Below are positions 17,875-26,746 of a stretch of DNA of 64,000 nt, piece after piece (within the stretch, counting starts at the first letter, position 1; each line of letters opens with the position of its first letter). Both the position numbers and the translations under genes were made by a program. The notes beneath the pieces were generated by a model. That model saw only the letters and a list, made by a program, of their open reading frames with translations, did not search any database and had not been told where the DNA came from. The stretch is taken from contig CAWHZU010000007.1 in NCBI GenBank assembly GCA_963833885.1, forward strand, positions 248,001-312,000, read 5' to 3'. Origin of the DNA: JASHPR01 sp963833885 (GTDB lineage Bacteria > Actinomycetota > Actinomycetes > Streptosporangiales > Streptosporangiaceae).

Positions 17875-18927
17875 TCAGGCCGCGTGGCGGCGGACGAGCC
17901 AGATGGTGGCGGCGATGAGCAGCACCGACAGCGCGAGCAGCCAGCCGCCCTCGATCCACTGGAACGGCCAGAACCGGCTGGCCGGCTGATAGCTCGTCAG
18001 TTGCGTAAAGCCGTGATGCAGGAGATACGTTGGCGCTGAGCGCCAGGCGCCGCCCGGCCCGAAGGCAGCGCCGTTTCCTGAGGTCGGGCCGGACGCCGGG
18101 CCGGTCGGGCCGAATACGCCGGGCGCGACCTCTTGCGCGCCGATCTTCTGCAGAATCTGGCTCACGGCGGTGAGGCTGACCGGCTTGCCGTGCAGGATCC
18201 ACCGCTGGCTGATCACCCAGGCAGCAGAGGGCAGGTTGAAGCCTCTGGTCACCAACGGCGTCTCGTAGTGCGGGCGCAGGAACACACCGGTGACAACGGC
18301 GAGCCCGCTCCACGCGGCAAGGGTGGCGAACATGGCGGGGAGGACCCGGCGGACCAGGATGCCGGCCAGTACGCCAATCGCGAAGGCGACCAGCGCCCAC
18401 CCGGCGAACGCCACCCCGCGCAGGTCGAAGGTAATGGCCATGAGCGGGCTGAGGCCCTGGGGCACGCCGATGATCGGCTCGTAGCACCAGGAGAAGAGGA
18501 AACCGAACGCTCCGGCCAGGACCGTGACCGCGACCGCGATCTGCGCCAGCTTCGCCGCGGCCCAGCGCTCCCGCCCGAAACCCTGGGTCCAGGTGTACCG
18601 GAAGGTGCCGGTCTCCAGTTCCCTCGCCAGCACTGGGGCTCCCACGAACGCTCCGATCAGGGCCGGGAGTATCTGGAACAGGGCCGCGATCGGCGTCAAC
18701 GTCACCTTAGTCTGGCTCATTGTGAACATTTCGCCCATAGCGGGCACTTCATGGCGTATGTGCATACCGGTGATGTACAGGTACAGACCCGCCGCGCCGA
18801 GCACCGCGGCGAGACCGGCCAACGTGGACCGGTGCTGCCGCCAGCTGACCCAGGCCATTCCCCGCCACGGCACCGGCCGCAGCCTTGCCTCCGGGGCTGG
18901 CTGTGCGGGTGTGGCCATCGCGGTCAT
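17875..18927 (-). CDS. ABC transporter permease, paralogue A of three
   Basis: A 350-aa membrane protein, first of three tandem paralogues. The N-terminal RPVPWRGMAWVSWRQHR, the ELETGTFRYTWTQGFGRERW motif and the last-helix region IEGGWLLALSVLLIAATIWLV are shared with its neighbours. A Gly/Ala/Pro-rich insert precedes the last loop (about residues 265-300). Its ATG overlaps the TGA of the ATPase gene (ATGA, 18924-18927), so it is translationally coupled to that subunit. Substrate unknown. Confidence 0.86.
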   Translation of the reverse strand: MTAMATPAQPAPEARLRPVPWRGMAWVSWRQHRSTLAGLAAVLGAAGLYLYITGMHIRHEVPAMGEMFTMSQTKVTLTPIAALFQILPALIGAFVGAPVLARELETGTFRYTWTQGFGRERWAAAKLAQIAVAVTVLAGAFGFLFSWCYEPIIGVPQGLSPLMAITFDLRGVAFAGWALVAFAIGVLAGILVRRVLPAMFATLAAWSGLAVVTGVFLRPHYETPLVTRGFNLPSAAWVISQRWILHGKPVSLTAVSQILQKIGAQEVAPGVFGPTGPASGPTSGNGAAFGPGGAWRSAPTYLLHHGFTQLTSYQPASRFWPFQWIEGGWLLALSVLLIAATIWLVRRHAA

Positions 18928-19838
18928 CTCGCCACCTCCGTCGGCGCCGCGTTGTTGGTGCGCGCCGGGCCGGGAAGCGCGCCGGCACCGGGCTCGCGCA
19001 GGTAAGCCAGTACGAGTTCCTCCAGGCTGACCGGGTGCGCCTCCCAGCCGGGCGGCACCGAGTCGGCCGGCCCGCTGGTCCGCACCAGCAGGTGAGCCTG
19101 TGCCTCGGCGCGCCGTTCGTGGACCACCCTCAGTTCCTCATGCGTGCGCGCATCGCTCGCCGGACCGGTCAGGATGCGGTGCGTGGAGAGCAGGCGGTCG
19201 ACCTCGTCGGCCACCTGCACCCGCCCGTCCGACACCAGGATGAGATAGTCGGCCACCCGCTCCAGCTCTGCGAGCACGTGTGAGGACAGCACGACCGACA
19301 TGCCATGCTCGGCCACCGTGGCCATGACCGTGGCCATGAAGTCGTGCCGGGCCAGCGGGTCGAGGTTCGCCAGCGGTTCGTCGAGAACGAGCAGCCGCGG
19401 CCGCCTGGCCAGGGCAAGGGTCAGCGCGAGCTGCGCCTGCTGGCCGCCGGAAAGCTTTCCGGCCTTCCGCTTCAGCGGGATGCCGAGTTCGCCCAGCCGG
19501 GCCAGCGCGTATCCCTGGTCGAAGTCGTGGTTGAGGTTGCGCGTCAGGTGCAGCATGTCGGCGACGGACAGGGGCTTGTACAGCGGCATGTCCTGGGCGA
19601 CGAACGCGATGCCGTCCAGCGCGGCCGGCGACCCCGCTGGCACGCCGCCCAGCACGGTTACGACGCCCACGGTCGGCGTTGCCAGGCCGACAGCCAGGTT
19701 CAGCAGAGTGGTCTTACCCGCGCCGTTCGGTCCGACCAGCGCGGCGACGTGCCCAGCGGGAATCGCGAGCGAGCACTCGCGCAGCGCCCAGGTCTGGTGG
19801 TAGCGCTTGCCCAGGCCGCTGGCCTCGATGACGTTCAT
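18924..19838 (-). CDS. ABC transporter ATP-binding protein
   Basis: A 304-aa ATPase with Walker A GPNGAGKTT (about residues 37-45), signature LSGGQQAQLALTLALA, Walker B LLVLDEPLANLDPLAR and an H-loop at VVLSSHVLAEL. The C-terminal 80 residues form an extension typical of exporter ATPases of the CcmA/YtrB group. The ATG overlaps the TGA of the (frameshifted) GntR gene and its own stop overlaps permease A. The operon layout GntR-ATPase-permeases is that of YtrA-type, cell-envelope-stress-induced transporters. Confidence 0.94.
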   Translation of the reverse strand: MNVIEASGLGKRYHQTWALRECSLAIPAGHVAALVGPNGAGKTTLLNLAVGLATPTVGVVTVLGGVPAGSPAALDGIAFVAQDMPLYKPLSVADMLHLTRNLNHDFDQGYALARLGELGIPLKRKAGKLSGGQQAQLALTLALARRPRLLVLDEPLANLDPLARHDFMATVMATVAEHGMSVVLSSHVLAELERVADYLILVSDGRVQVADEVDRLLSTHRILTGPASDARTHEELRVVHERRAEAQAHLLVRTSGPADSVPPGWEAHPVSLEELVLAYLREPGAGALPGPARTNNAAPTEVAR

Positions 19839-20385
19839 GCGACGCCCTCCGTTCCCGTACTGGCACCGCCGCGGCCTTCACGATTGCCGCCGCGGCGATC
19901 AAAGAAATCCCGCAACGCGCTGCTGAACAGGGCGACGATTCCGTCTTCGTCCAGCCCAGCTCCGTCGGCGGAGGCGAGCCACACGAGCAGCGAACGGCGC
20001 AGCGTGGCGAGCTCCGGCAGCGCGACCTGGCTGAGGGTGGCCTCGATGAACGTGCCCTGGCCGGCAGGCCCGCGGCCAGGCCCTTGTTCTCCAGGTCGCG
20101 GTAGGCCTTGAGTACCGTGTTCGGGTTGATCGCCAGCGAGGCGACCACGTCCCTCACCTTGGGCAGCTGATCGCCGGGCTTGAGGTAGCCCAGCCGCAGC
20201 GCGTGCTCGACCTGCTGGACAAGCTGCAGGTACGTCGGCACTCCGGATGCCGCGTCGAGCCGGAATTCGATCGGCGACCTTGATCTGCGCTGCCCGTCCG
20301 GCGGCGTTTTCCCCTCGCCGCCCCCGCCGGGCGAGGAGGCCGCTTCCGCGGCCGCCGGACCGCTGACCCCTTTATCTATAGTCAT
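19835..20385 (-). pseudogene. GntR-family (YtrA-like) regulator, interrupted by an apparent -1 frameshift
   Basis: From the ATG at 20385 the frame encodes a GntR winged helix (PTYLQLVQQVEHALRLGYLK, then PNTVLKAYRDLENKGL) and goes off-frame at about 20061-20066. Supplying one base there restores GLPGQGTFIEA, the usual GntR wing, and the frame then continues as a short YtrA-type C-terminal domain to a TGA at 19835-19837 that overlaps the ATPase start. The conserved downstream frame suggests either a sequencing deletion or a very recent mutation. YtrA-type repressors control the ABC operon they head. Assembled as read, the protein would lose its effector region and gain an unrelated tail. Confidence 0.8.
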
Positions 20386-20391
20386 AGGACA

Positions 20392-20419
20392 AGGTTACAG
20401 GGACCGGCTCAGCTGTCAA
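20392..20419 (-). promoter_or_regulatory. Leaderless promoter of the GntR-ABC operon
   Basis: Read on the minus strand, TTGACA (20419-20414), a 16-base spacer and TAACCT (20397-20392) are followed after six bases by the ATG at 20385. That spacing puts transcription start at or next to the A of the start codon, and no Shine-Dalgarno sequence is present. This supports the chosen start. Confidence 0.6.
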
Positions 20420-20451
20420 GGCGCACAGCGGCCACACGGGATCCGGTCGGT

Positions 20452-20457
20452 TACGCT
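20452..20457 (+). promoter_or_regulatory. -10 element of a likely leaderless promoter
   Basis: TACGCT is followed by six bases and then the ATG at 20464, the spacing of leaderless actinobacterial genes. No clear -35 was found. It faces away from the GntR promoter, giving a compact divergent control region of 78 bases. Confidence 0.4.
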
Positions 20458-20463
20458 TGAAGC

Positions 20464-20823
20464 ATGGACACCGAGCACGTGCCCGTGCGGGTGGCGCCGT
20501 ATCAGGCCCGCCCCGGCCGCCGCGTGCTCGTTGCGCTTGACCTGGCGGACCTGCGGGGCCCGGTGAGCGGCACGGTCGAGCTGCCGCTCCGGTTGTTCTG
20601 GTCGGGTGCCGGGCGGACGTTCGATCTTGCCGACCCGGGCACGCGCCAGTGGGTCTATGAGACCGTGCTTCAGGGTGCCTCCCGGCCAGACGATCTCACC
20701 GGATTCCTGAACGGCGACACGCTGGTCGCGTTGTGGCCGCAGCTGTTTCTGCCTAGGGGCGTCCGGATGGCCTGGGAAGACGAGCACCCGGTTCTGCGCG
20801 CTACCGCAGCCGCTGCCATCTGA
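20464..20823 (+). CDS. Hypothetical partner of AbiEii-type protein
   Basis: A 119-aa protein with a beta-rich N-terminal half (VPVRVAPYQARPGRRVLVALDL, DLRGPVSGTVELPLRLFWS) and a helical C-terminal half. No named domain is recognised. Its TGA overlaps the ATG of the AbiEii-like gene by one base (20823), so the two are co-translated. By position it may be the cognate antitoxin, or a fragment of regulatory domain, but it does not look like the AbiEi winged-helix antitoxin. It is probably translated from a leaderless transcript. Confidence 0.6.
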   Translation: MDTEHVPVRVAPYQARPGRRVLVALDLADLRGPVSGTVELPLRLFWSGAGRTFDLADPGTRQWVYETVLQGASRPDDLTGFLNGDTLVALWPQLFLPRGVRMAWEDEHPVLRATAAAAI

Positions 20824-21479
20824 TGCCAATCAGCAAGCTGCACCGCGAGGTGGCCGCGGTCGCGTTAGGCGCGGCGTCTGAGCATGGCTTTGCCCTCGGT
20901 GGCGGCAATGCCCTGATCGCGTACGGTGTTGTCGACCGAATCACACAGGACGTCGACCTCTTCACCGACGACGAGCACGGCGTCGAGGCCGCCGCCGATG
21001 CTGTGGAAGCCGCGCTGCAGGCAGCGGGATTCGAGACAGAGCGCGATGACAAGGCCGCCGGCCTCTCCGAAATCTTCGAGGGGATGGGCGAAGGGCTGGC
21101 AGAGTGGACGGTCACCGCGCCAGGCGGGCAGCAGATGATGCTGCAGATGGCCTACTTCGACCGGGTCAGCAGACCGGTGATCATGGACTTCGGCCCGGTC
21201 CTGGATCTCGAGGATGTGATCGCCGGCAAGGTGTGCGCGCTGGCCAGCCGGGCCGTGCCGCGGGACTACCTGGACACGGCCGCCGCTCTAAAACGCTATA
21301 CCTCTGGTGAGCTGATCGGCTTGGCGCGGCGGCTTGACCCGGGCCTGACCGACCGGGATTTCACCGATGCTGGTCGCCGGCTTGACCGCGTAGACGACGG
21401 GTGGTTTGCGTCCCTCGGGCTCGGCCACCGCGAGATTGCTGAGATCCGGGAACGGTTCGCGGCTTGGCCTAGGGGCTAA
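20823..21479 (+). CDS. AbiEii/AbiGii-type nucleotidyltransferase toxin
   Basis: A 218-aa protein with the nucleotidyltransferase core of AbiEii proteins: FALGGGNALIAYGVVDRITQDVDLF carries the GG...(S/N) motif and the DxD-like TQDVDL pair (about residues 21-45), and LEDVIAGKVCALASR followed by PRDYLDTAAAL (about 135-160) is the second conserved block. AbiEii toxins modify RNA or bind GTP and arrest growth in type IV toxin-antitoxin and phage-abortive systems. The upstream co-translated ORF is the candidate antitoxin. The function here is inferred from family only. Confidence 0.8.
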   Translation: MPISKLHREVAAVALGAASEHGFALGGGNALIAYGVVDRITQDVDLFTDDEHGVEAAADAVEAALQAAGFETERDDKAAGLSEIFEGMGEGLAEWTVTAPGGQQMMLQMAYFDRVSRPVIMDFGPVLDLEDVIAGKVCALASRAVPRDYLDTAAALKRYTSGELIGLARRLDPGLTDRDFTDAGRRLDRVDDGWFASLGLGHREIAEIRERFAAWPRG

Positions 21480-21510
21480 GCGCGGCTCTAACGGATGCCG
21501 ACGCCGGTGG

Positions 21511-22833
21511 TCAGGGTCTGACCGCGATCGCCAGCGCGACGAGATCGCCGCGGAACGTGAGCGGCATCCCAGGCTTATCCGTGGCCGTCGAGATCGGGGT
21601 GACCCAGTTTCTGCTGCCAACCCAGACCGTCTTGCCGTCCGGGGTGACCGCGATCGCGTAGGGGTCGCAGGCGACCCGGATCGGGCGTCCCCGCAGGTTT
21701 GTGGCGGTCGAGATCGGCGTCACCACGCCCGTCTGGCCGGTGCAGGTCACCGACGGCTTTTGCCTGGGCTCGCTGACGACGTACGCGGTGTTCCCGTTCG
21801 GGCTGAACGCCATGGCATAAACAAAACCGTTGATCTTGATTGGTTTCCCGGCCGTGCCTGTGGCCATCGAGACGGGGATCACGTCGGTTGTCTGAGTAAT
21901 GCCGTAATTCACGAGGTAAAGAAGCTGCGCATCGGGCGCGACGTATACGCCGCCACCGCCATAGGTCGTGCCTACGCTCACCGGTTCGCCGGGCGTGTTC
22001 GTGGCTGTCGCGATCGGAATGATCTCGGCCTTTTTCTCGCTCGATGACTGGCCGAAGGCATACAAGGTGCTGCCGTCCGGGCTCATGACGAGCCCGACGG
22101 AGGCCGCACTCTGGATCTTGATCGCCTTCTCGCGCGTGTTCGTGGCCGTCGATATCGGGACGACAGTGGCCGGGCCCGTGTCTTTTGGGTTGAACCAGGT
22201 GGTATACAGGGTCTTGCCGTCCGGCGTGATCGCCATATCGTAGGGCCCACCCAGGCCCTGCCCGACCTTTATCGGCTTCTCGAGGGTGTTCGTGGCCGTC
22301 GCGATAGGAATGATCTCGTTTCCCCCGTCAGGGAGGACGTAGACGGTCTTCCCATTCGGCGTGATCACCATCTCCATTGGCACCTGGCGGCCAAACTCGA
22401 TCGGTTTCCCTACCTTGTGCGTGACTGCCGATACCGGTATGACCGCGTTGGGCTCGTCACCGCTGACGTAGATGGTCTTGCCGTTCGGTGTGATCGCCAT
22501 GAACTGCCGGCCGCCCGGGAGCAAGATCTTCTTGCTGCGCAACTTCGTGGAGTTCGGAATCGCGTACAGGTTGCCCTCGCCACTCAGCACCCACGTTGTA
22601 ACGGGGCCCGTCACCCTTGCCGGGCGGGCCGCCGGGGGGCCGGCCGTCCTGGCCGCAGCGACGGCGGCGGTGCCGATCAGGGCGACTGCGGCCACGCACG
22701 CCACGGTGCCCTGCGCACGCCGCCGGCGGCGCCGCTTGATGCCCGCGCGCAGCGAGTCCAGCGCCAGCGAGCCGATGGGCGGCTCGCCGGCGGTAGTGCG
22801 GTCCAGCAGGTCGCGCAGCCATTGCTCATCCAT
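21511..22833 (-). CDS. Membrane-anchored YVTN/YncE-like beta-propeller protein
   Basis: A 440-aa protein: about 35 cytoplasmic residues, an Arg-rich patch, a membrane helix (about 42-62) and then an extracytoplasmic beta-propeller made of about eight repeats, each with an ITPNGKTVYV-like strand and a VIPIATATNTxGKPI-like turn. Its gene overlaps the 3' end of a SigE-family sigma factor gene by 8 bases. That pairing suggests a role as anti-sigma or co-regulator sensing an extracellular ligand, although the cytoplasmic part is short and carries no recognisable zinc anti-sigma motif. Confidence 0.85.
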   Translation of the reverse strand: MDEQWLRDLLDRTTAGEPPIGSLALDSLRAGIKRRRRRRAQGTVACVAAVALIGTAAVAAARTAGPPAARPARVTGPVTTWVLSGEGNLYAIPNSTKLRSKKILLPGGRQFMAITPNGKTIYVSGDEPNAVIPVSAVTHKVGKPIEFGRQVPMEMVITPNGKTVYVLPDGGNEIIPIATATNTLEKPIKVGQGLGGPYDMAITPDGKTLYTTWFNPKDTGPATVVPISTATNTREKAIKIQSAASVGLVMSPDGSTLYAFGQSSSEKKAEIIPIATATNTPGEPVSVGTTYGGGGVYVAPDAQLLYLVNYGITQTTDVIPVSMATGTAGKPIKINGFVYAMAFSPNGNTAYVVSEPRQKPSVTCTGQTGVVTPISTATNLRGRPIRVACDPYAIAVTPDGKTVWVGSRNWVTPISTATDKPGMPLTFRGDLVALAIAVRP

Positions 22834-23368
22834 CTGAGGCTCTCATCGTCTCGTTCATCCCCTGCCGTGGGCCGGGTGGGCCGTCGCCCGCGGGAGCATC
22901 GGCGAGCAGGATCCGCAGCTTGTCCAGGGCGCGAGCACTCTGGCTCTTCACGTTGCCTGTCGAGCAGTCGAGCATGGTCGCGACCTGTTCCACGCTCAGG
23001 TCGGACCAGTAGCGCAGCACCACCACCGCACGGGCCTTGGGCGGGAGCGTGGCCAGGGCATTGAGGACCAGCAGGCGCACCTCGGGCGTCGGTGCGTGGA
23101 CCGGACGCTCGGGCAGGGTATCGGTGAGGACCTCGCCGACCCGCTTGCGCCGTTTGTCCGCGAGGTAGGTGTTCACTAACGTGCGCGTCGCGTAGGCGTC
23201 CGCGGCGTCCTTTCGGTTAATGCGGCGCCAGGATGCGAACATCTTGACCAGAGTTGCCTGCGCGAGATCCTCGGCGGTGTGCCAGTCGCCGCACAGCAGG
23301 AACGCGGTTCGCCGCAGCCGCGGCGAGGTGATGGTCGCGAACTCGATGAACTCCTCCGCCGGTGTCAC
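22826..23368 (-). CDS. SigE-family RNA polymerase sigma factor (ECF type)
   Basis: A 180-aa sigma factor. Region 2 covers about residues 8-75 (RLRRTAFLLCGDWHTAEDLAQATLVKMF-like), and region 4 about 108-160 (LATLPPKARAVVVLRYWSDLSVEQVATMLDCSTGNVKSQ). This is the SigE-50-like ECF group common in Streptomyces and relatives. Overlap with the downstream propeller gene implies co-translation and functional linkage. Target promoters cannot be read from the window. Confidence 0.93.
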   Translation of the reverse strand: MTPAEEFIEFATITSPRLRRTAFLLCGDWHTAEDLAQATLVKMFASWRRINRKDAADAYATRTLVNTYLADKRRKRVGEVLTDTLPERPVHAPTPEVRLLVLNALATLPPKARAVVVLRYWSDLSVEQVATMLDCSTGNVKSQSARALDKLRILLADAPAGDGPPGPRQGMNETMRASDG

Positions 23369-23527
23369 GTGGTCAGCGCCTCTCTAAGGCGGCACGGTTC
23401 AGTGAGGGCATGGCGACGCCCCTGTGCCCGACATGTCAACACACCTATAGATGCGCCGAGCCACGCATCCGGTTGCAATCAGCGTTGGACACCCTGAAAA
23501 GACAGGGACTTACGCCCAGCCCTTTGG

Positions 23528-25216
23528 TCAGGAGCGGCCGATGACCGGCTCGGCGAACCGGACCTCGCTGGGCGTGCGCGCCTGCAGGAAGTCGTAGTCG
23601 CATCCCTCCGGTGCCTGGGTGACGTGCTGGCGGTGCAGCAGCGGCCAGCCGCGCAGGTCGGTGACGGGCGGCAGCACCGGATCGCGGGCCGCGAGCTCCG
23701 CGGGGCCGACCTCGGCGGTCAGCTCGCCCGCCGCGGCGTCCAGGCTGATCACGTCGCCGTCCCGGAGCCGGGCCAGCGGGCCGCCGACGGCGCTCTCCGG
23801 GGCGACGTGCAGCACCACGGTGCCGAAGCTGGTGCCGCTCATCCGCGCGTCGCTGATCCGCAGCATGTCGGTGACGCCCTGATCGAGCAGCTTGCGCGGG
23901 ATCGGGATCATGCCCCACTCCGGCATCGCGGCGCCGACGGGCCCGCACCCGGCGAGCACCAGCACCGAGTCCGGGGTGACGTCGAGCGCCGGGTCGTCGA
24001 TCCGGTCGCGCATCTCGGTGTAGGAGTGGAACACGATGGCCCGCCCGCGGTGGCGCAGCAGCGCCGGGCTGGCGGCGGCGGTCTTGATCACGGCTCCGTC
24101 CGGAGCCAGGTTGCCGCGCACCACGGTGAACGTGGGCTCGCTGGTCACCGGGTTGTCGACCGGCCGGATCGCGCTGCCCTGGCGGCCGGCCCCGGCCAGC
24201 AGGTCGCCGAGCGGCGGCCCGGCCGCGGTGGGGACGGTCAGGTCGAGGTGCGGCGCGATCTCCGCGAGCAGCGCGGGAACGCCGCCGGCGGCTGCCAGGT
24301 CCGGCATCAGGCCGGCGCCGACCGGGCTGATGTCGGCGATCACCGGGACGGCCGCGCTGGCGTCGGCGAACCGCTGCAGCGGCAGCCGGATCGCGCGGCG
24401 GCCCGCGACCGCGCACAGGTGGATGATCGCGTTCGTGGACCCGCCGATGGCGGCCAGGGCCGCGATCGCGTTGCTGAAGCCCGCCCCGGTGAGCACCGCC
24501 GAGGGCCGGTGCCCGGCCGCGGCCATGGCCACGATCCGGCGCCCTGCGGCCTCGGCGCTGGCCGTCAGCCGTGGGTCGCCGGTTGCAGCCACTGCGGTGC
24601 CCGGCAGCATCATGCCCAGCGTCTCGGCCATGATCGCCATGGTGGACGCCGTGCCCATCGTGTTGCAGGCACCAAGGCCCTGCCCGAGGCACGTCTCCAG
24701 CCGGGCCCAGTCGGCGTCGCCGAGCCGCCCGGCGCGGCGCTCGTCGTCGTAACGCCACAGCGAGGTGCCGCTGCCGAGCCGCTCACCGCGGAACGTGACC
24801 GGGACGCGGAACCCGCCGGTGACCAGCAGCGCCGGGATGTCGGCACTGGCCAGCGCCATCAGGTAGGCCGGCACCGTCTTGTCGCAGTTGCCCAGCGCGA
24901 CGATCCCGTCCAGCGGCTGCGACCTGATGGTCTCCTCGACCTCGATCGCCAGCAGGTTCCGGTACATCATCGCGGTAGGCGCCATCAGGTCCTCGCTGAG
25001 CGACATCACCGGGAACGCCAGCGGCAGCCCGCCCGCGGCCCGCACCCCGGCCCGCACCGCCTCGGCGAGCTCGGTGAGGCCGCGGTCGCACCGGTTCAGG
25101 TCGCTGGCGGTGCAGGCGATGCCGATCAGCGGGCGGCCCGTGCCCGCCTGGCGCAGCGCCGCGCGGTGGTTCAGCGCGACCTCGTCGTCGCCGGCCAGCC
25201 ACGCGTCGCTGCGCAC
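23528..25216 (-). CDS. IlvD/Edd-family dehydratase (sugar-acid or dihydroxy-acid dehydratase)
   Basis: A 562-aa enzyme with the Fe-S cluster cysteines of the family in SDLNRCD (about residue 43), GNCDKT (about 110) and GACNTMGTAST (about 182), and the later SDARMSGTSFG active-site segment. It dehydrates 2,3-dihydroxy acids to 2-keto acids. The SxxNRCD variant and the catabolic neighbourhood favour an aldonic-acid dehydratase such as L-arabonate or D-xylonate dehydratase over valine/isoleucine biosynthesis. It is the last gene of a four-gene operon with APC permease, M24-like and U32-like proteins. The exact substrate is open. Confidence 0.88.
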   Translation of the reverse strand: MRSDAWLAGDDEVALNHRAALRQAGTGRPLIGIACTASDLNRCDRGLTELAEAVRAGVRAAGGLPLAFPVMSLSEDLMAPTAMMYRNLLAIEVEETIRSQPLDGIVALGNCDKTVPAYLMALASADIPALLVTGGFRVPVTFRGERLGSGTSLWRYDDERRAGRLGDADWARLETCLGQGLGACNTMGTASTMAIMAETLGMMLPGTAVAATGDPRLTASAEAAGRRIVAMAAAGHRPSAVLTGAGFSNAIAALAAIGGSTNAIIHLCAVAGRRAIRLPLQRFADASAAVPVIADISPVGAGLMPDLAAAGGVPALLAEIAPHLDLTVPTAAGPPLGDLLAGAGRQGSAIRPVDNPVTSEPTFTVVRGNLAPDGAVIKTAAASPALLRHRGRAIVFHSYTEMRDRIDDPALDVTPDSVLVLAGCGPVGAAMPEWGMIPIPRKLLDQGVTDMLRISDARMSGTSFGTVVLHVAPESAVGGPLARLRDGDVISLDAAAGELTAEVGPAELAARDPVLPPVTDLRGWPLLHRQHVTQAPEGCDYDFLQARTPSEVRFAEPVIGRS

Positions 25217-25219
25217 CGG

Positions 25220-26692
25220 TCAGCTCGCTGCTGTCACGGCGGGCTGGCCTTCCTGGTCATCCTCGCGGTAGCGCTCGGGCTTCATCCTGAAGAACGGCGC
25301 CCGCGTGATGGCCTTGGAAAGCAGCGCCAGCGGGATGCCGACCAGGAACAGCACCACAGCAATGATCTTGACCGGGGTTGCCGTGCCGGGCAGCGACTTG
25401 ACGATCACGTACACCAGGACCGCGGCGCCGATCAGCGGCAGCAGCAGGCCCAGCGTGAACTCCCTGACGTCGCGGGTCAGCACGCCGCGGTAGTACCAGA
25501 TGCTGTACAGCGAGATCACCACGTAGTAGCTGGCGAACAGCAGGCCGCCGGTGGAGTCGATGTACACGATCGTCTTCTGCAGGCTGGAGCTGGCCAGGTA
25601 CAGGATCAGCGCGATGATCGGGATCACGCCCATCACGACCAGCCCGGCCACCGGGGTGCGGAACCTGCTCACCTTGCCGAGCCGCCTGGGCACGGTCTTG
25701 TCGCGTGACATGCCGAACATCACCCGGCTGCCGTCCACGATCTGCGACTGGATCGTGGTCGCGAACGAGGCGATCACGGCGAGCGCGACCAGGTCGACGA
25801 ACACCTTGCCGGACAGCCGGCCTGCCAGGAACGGCAGCACGTTGCTGGCGTTCGCGGTGATCGCGCTGGCCGGTGCGAGGCCCTGCAGGCAGAAGAACAG
25901 GAAGATGACCCAGATGGTGCAGAACGTGATCGAGATCATCACCGACCTGCCTGGGTCCCTGGGGCGCTGCTGCTCGTCGCCGAGGTAGATGGGGGAGTCC
26001 CAGCCACCGAGCAGGAACGTCGCGATCACCACGCCGGCGATCAGCCCGGTGGAACCGCCGGGCGAATGCGACGTGGTAAACCACGACCAGCTCGGATGAG
26101 TGATGCCCGCGGCGTGCGAGCTCAGCTCCTTGGTCAGGCCCCAGATCGCGAGCGTGCCGATGATCAGGTACTCGCCGAGGATCACCCAGCCCTCGAACCG
26201 GATCGTGACCTTCACGCCGATGACGGCGATCGCGACCACGAGCAGGCAAATGATCGTGGCCACCACCCAGGTGAGCGGCTTGTTGTTGGTCTCGCCCGGC
26301 GCGATCAGGCTCAGCACCGTCGACCCGATCAGCGTGATGTTGCCGATGTTCGAGGTCAGCGCCGTCATCAGGATCAGGATGCCGACCGCGAAACCGATCA
26401 CCGGGGACAGGCCCCTGGCGATCCAGGCCACCGGGGCGTCGGCCGATGCCTGCCACTTGTTCAGCCGGTGGTACGCCACCGAGCAGCACAGCATCGCCGC
26501 GCCGGCGACGAGCAGCGCGAGCGGCGACCCGAGCCCGGCGGCGCCGATCAGGGCCGCCATCGTGAGCGTGGTGGCGGCGGTTGGGGCCACGTTGGTGATG
26601 GAGGCGATCCAGTCACCGCGCAGACCGACCGACTTCTCGGCCAGTCCGGTGGAGGATGCGTCACTGCTGGCGGGGCTCGGCTCGGTGCTCAT
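25220..26692 (-). CDS. APC-superfamily amino-acid/amine permease
   Basis: A 490-aa permease with about 12 membrane helices. It carries the N-terminal ITNVAPTAATTLTM region that shapes the APC substrate site, and the SQIVDGSRVMFGMSRDKTVPRRLGKV loop typical of amino-acid permeases. Only three bases separate it from the dehydratase gene. It probably imports the substrate of the surrounding catabolic cluster, most likely an amino acid, polyamine or derivative. Confidence 0.92.
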   Translation of the reverse strand: MSTEPSPASSDASSTGLAEKSVGLRGDWIASITNVAPTAATTLTMAALIGAAGLGSPLALLVAGAAMLCCSVAYHRLNKWQASADAPVAWIARGLSPVIGFAVGILILMTALTSNIGNITLIGSTVLSLIAPGETNNKPLTWVVATIICLLVVAIAVIGVKVTIRFEGWVILGEYLIIGTLAIWGLTKELSSHAAGITHPSWSWFTTSHSPGGSTGLIAGVVIATFLLGGWDSPIYLGDEQQRPRDPGRSVMISITFCTIWVIFLFFCLQGLAPASAITANASNVLPFLAGRLSGKVFVDLVALAVIASFATTIQSQIVDGSRVMFGMSRDKTVPRRLGKVSRFRTPVAGLVVMGVIPIIALILYLASSSLQKTIVYIDSTGGLLFASYYVVISLYSIWYYRGVLTRDVREFTLGLLLPLIGAAVLVYVIVKSLPGTATPVKIIAVVLFLVGIPLALLSKAITRAPFFRMKPERYREDDQEGQPAVTAAS

Positions 26693-26746
26693 CGCGGCGG
26701 AACCTCTCTTCGCGGGAACGTTCCAGGTCGTCGTCTCGGGGGTTTC

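Noticed and set aside
23624..25708. 694-codon open frame antisense to the dehydratase gene
   Set aside because: Low-complexity Arg/Gly/His composition and exact opposition to a well-conserved enzyme gene.
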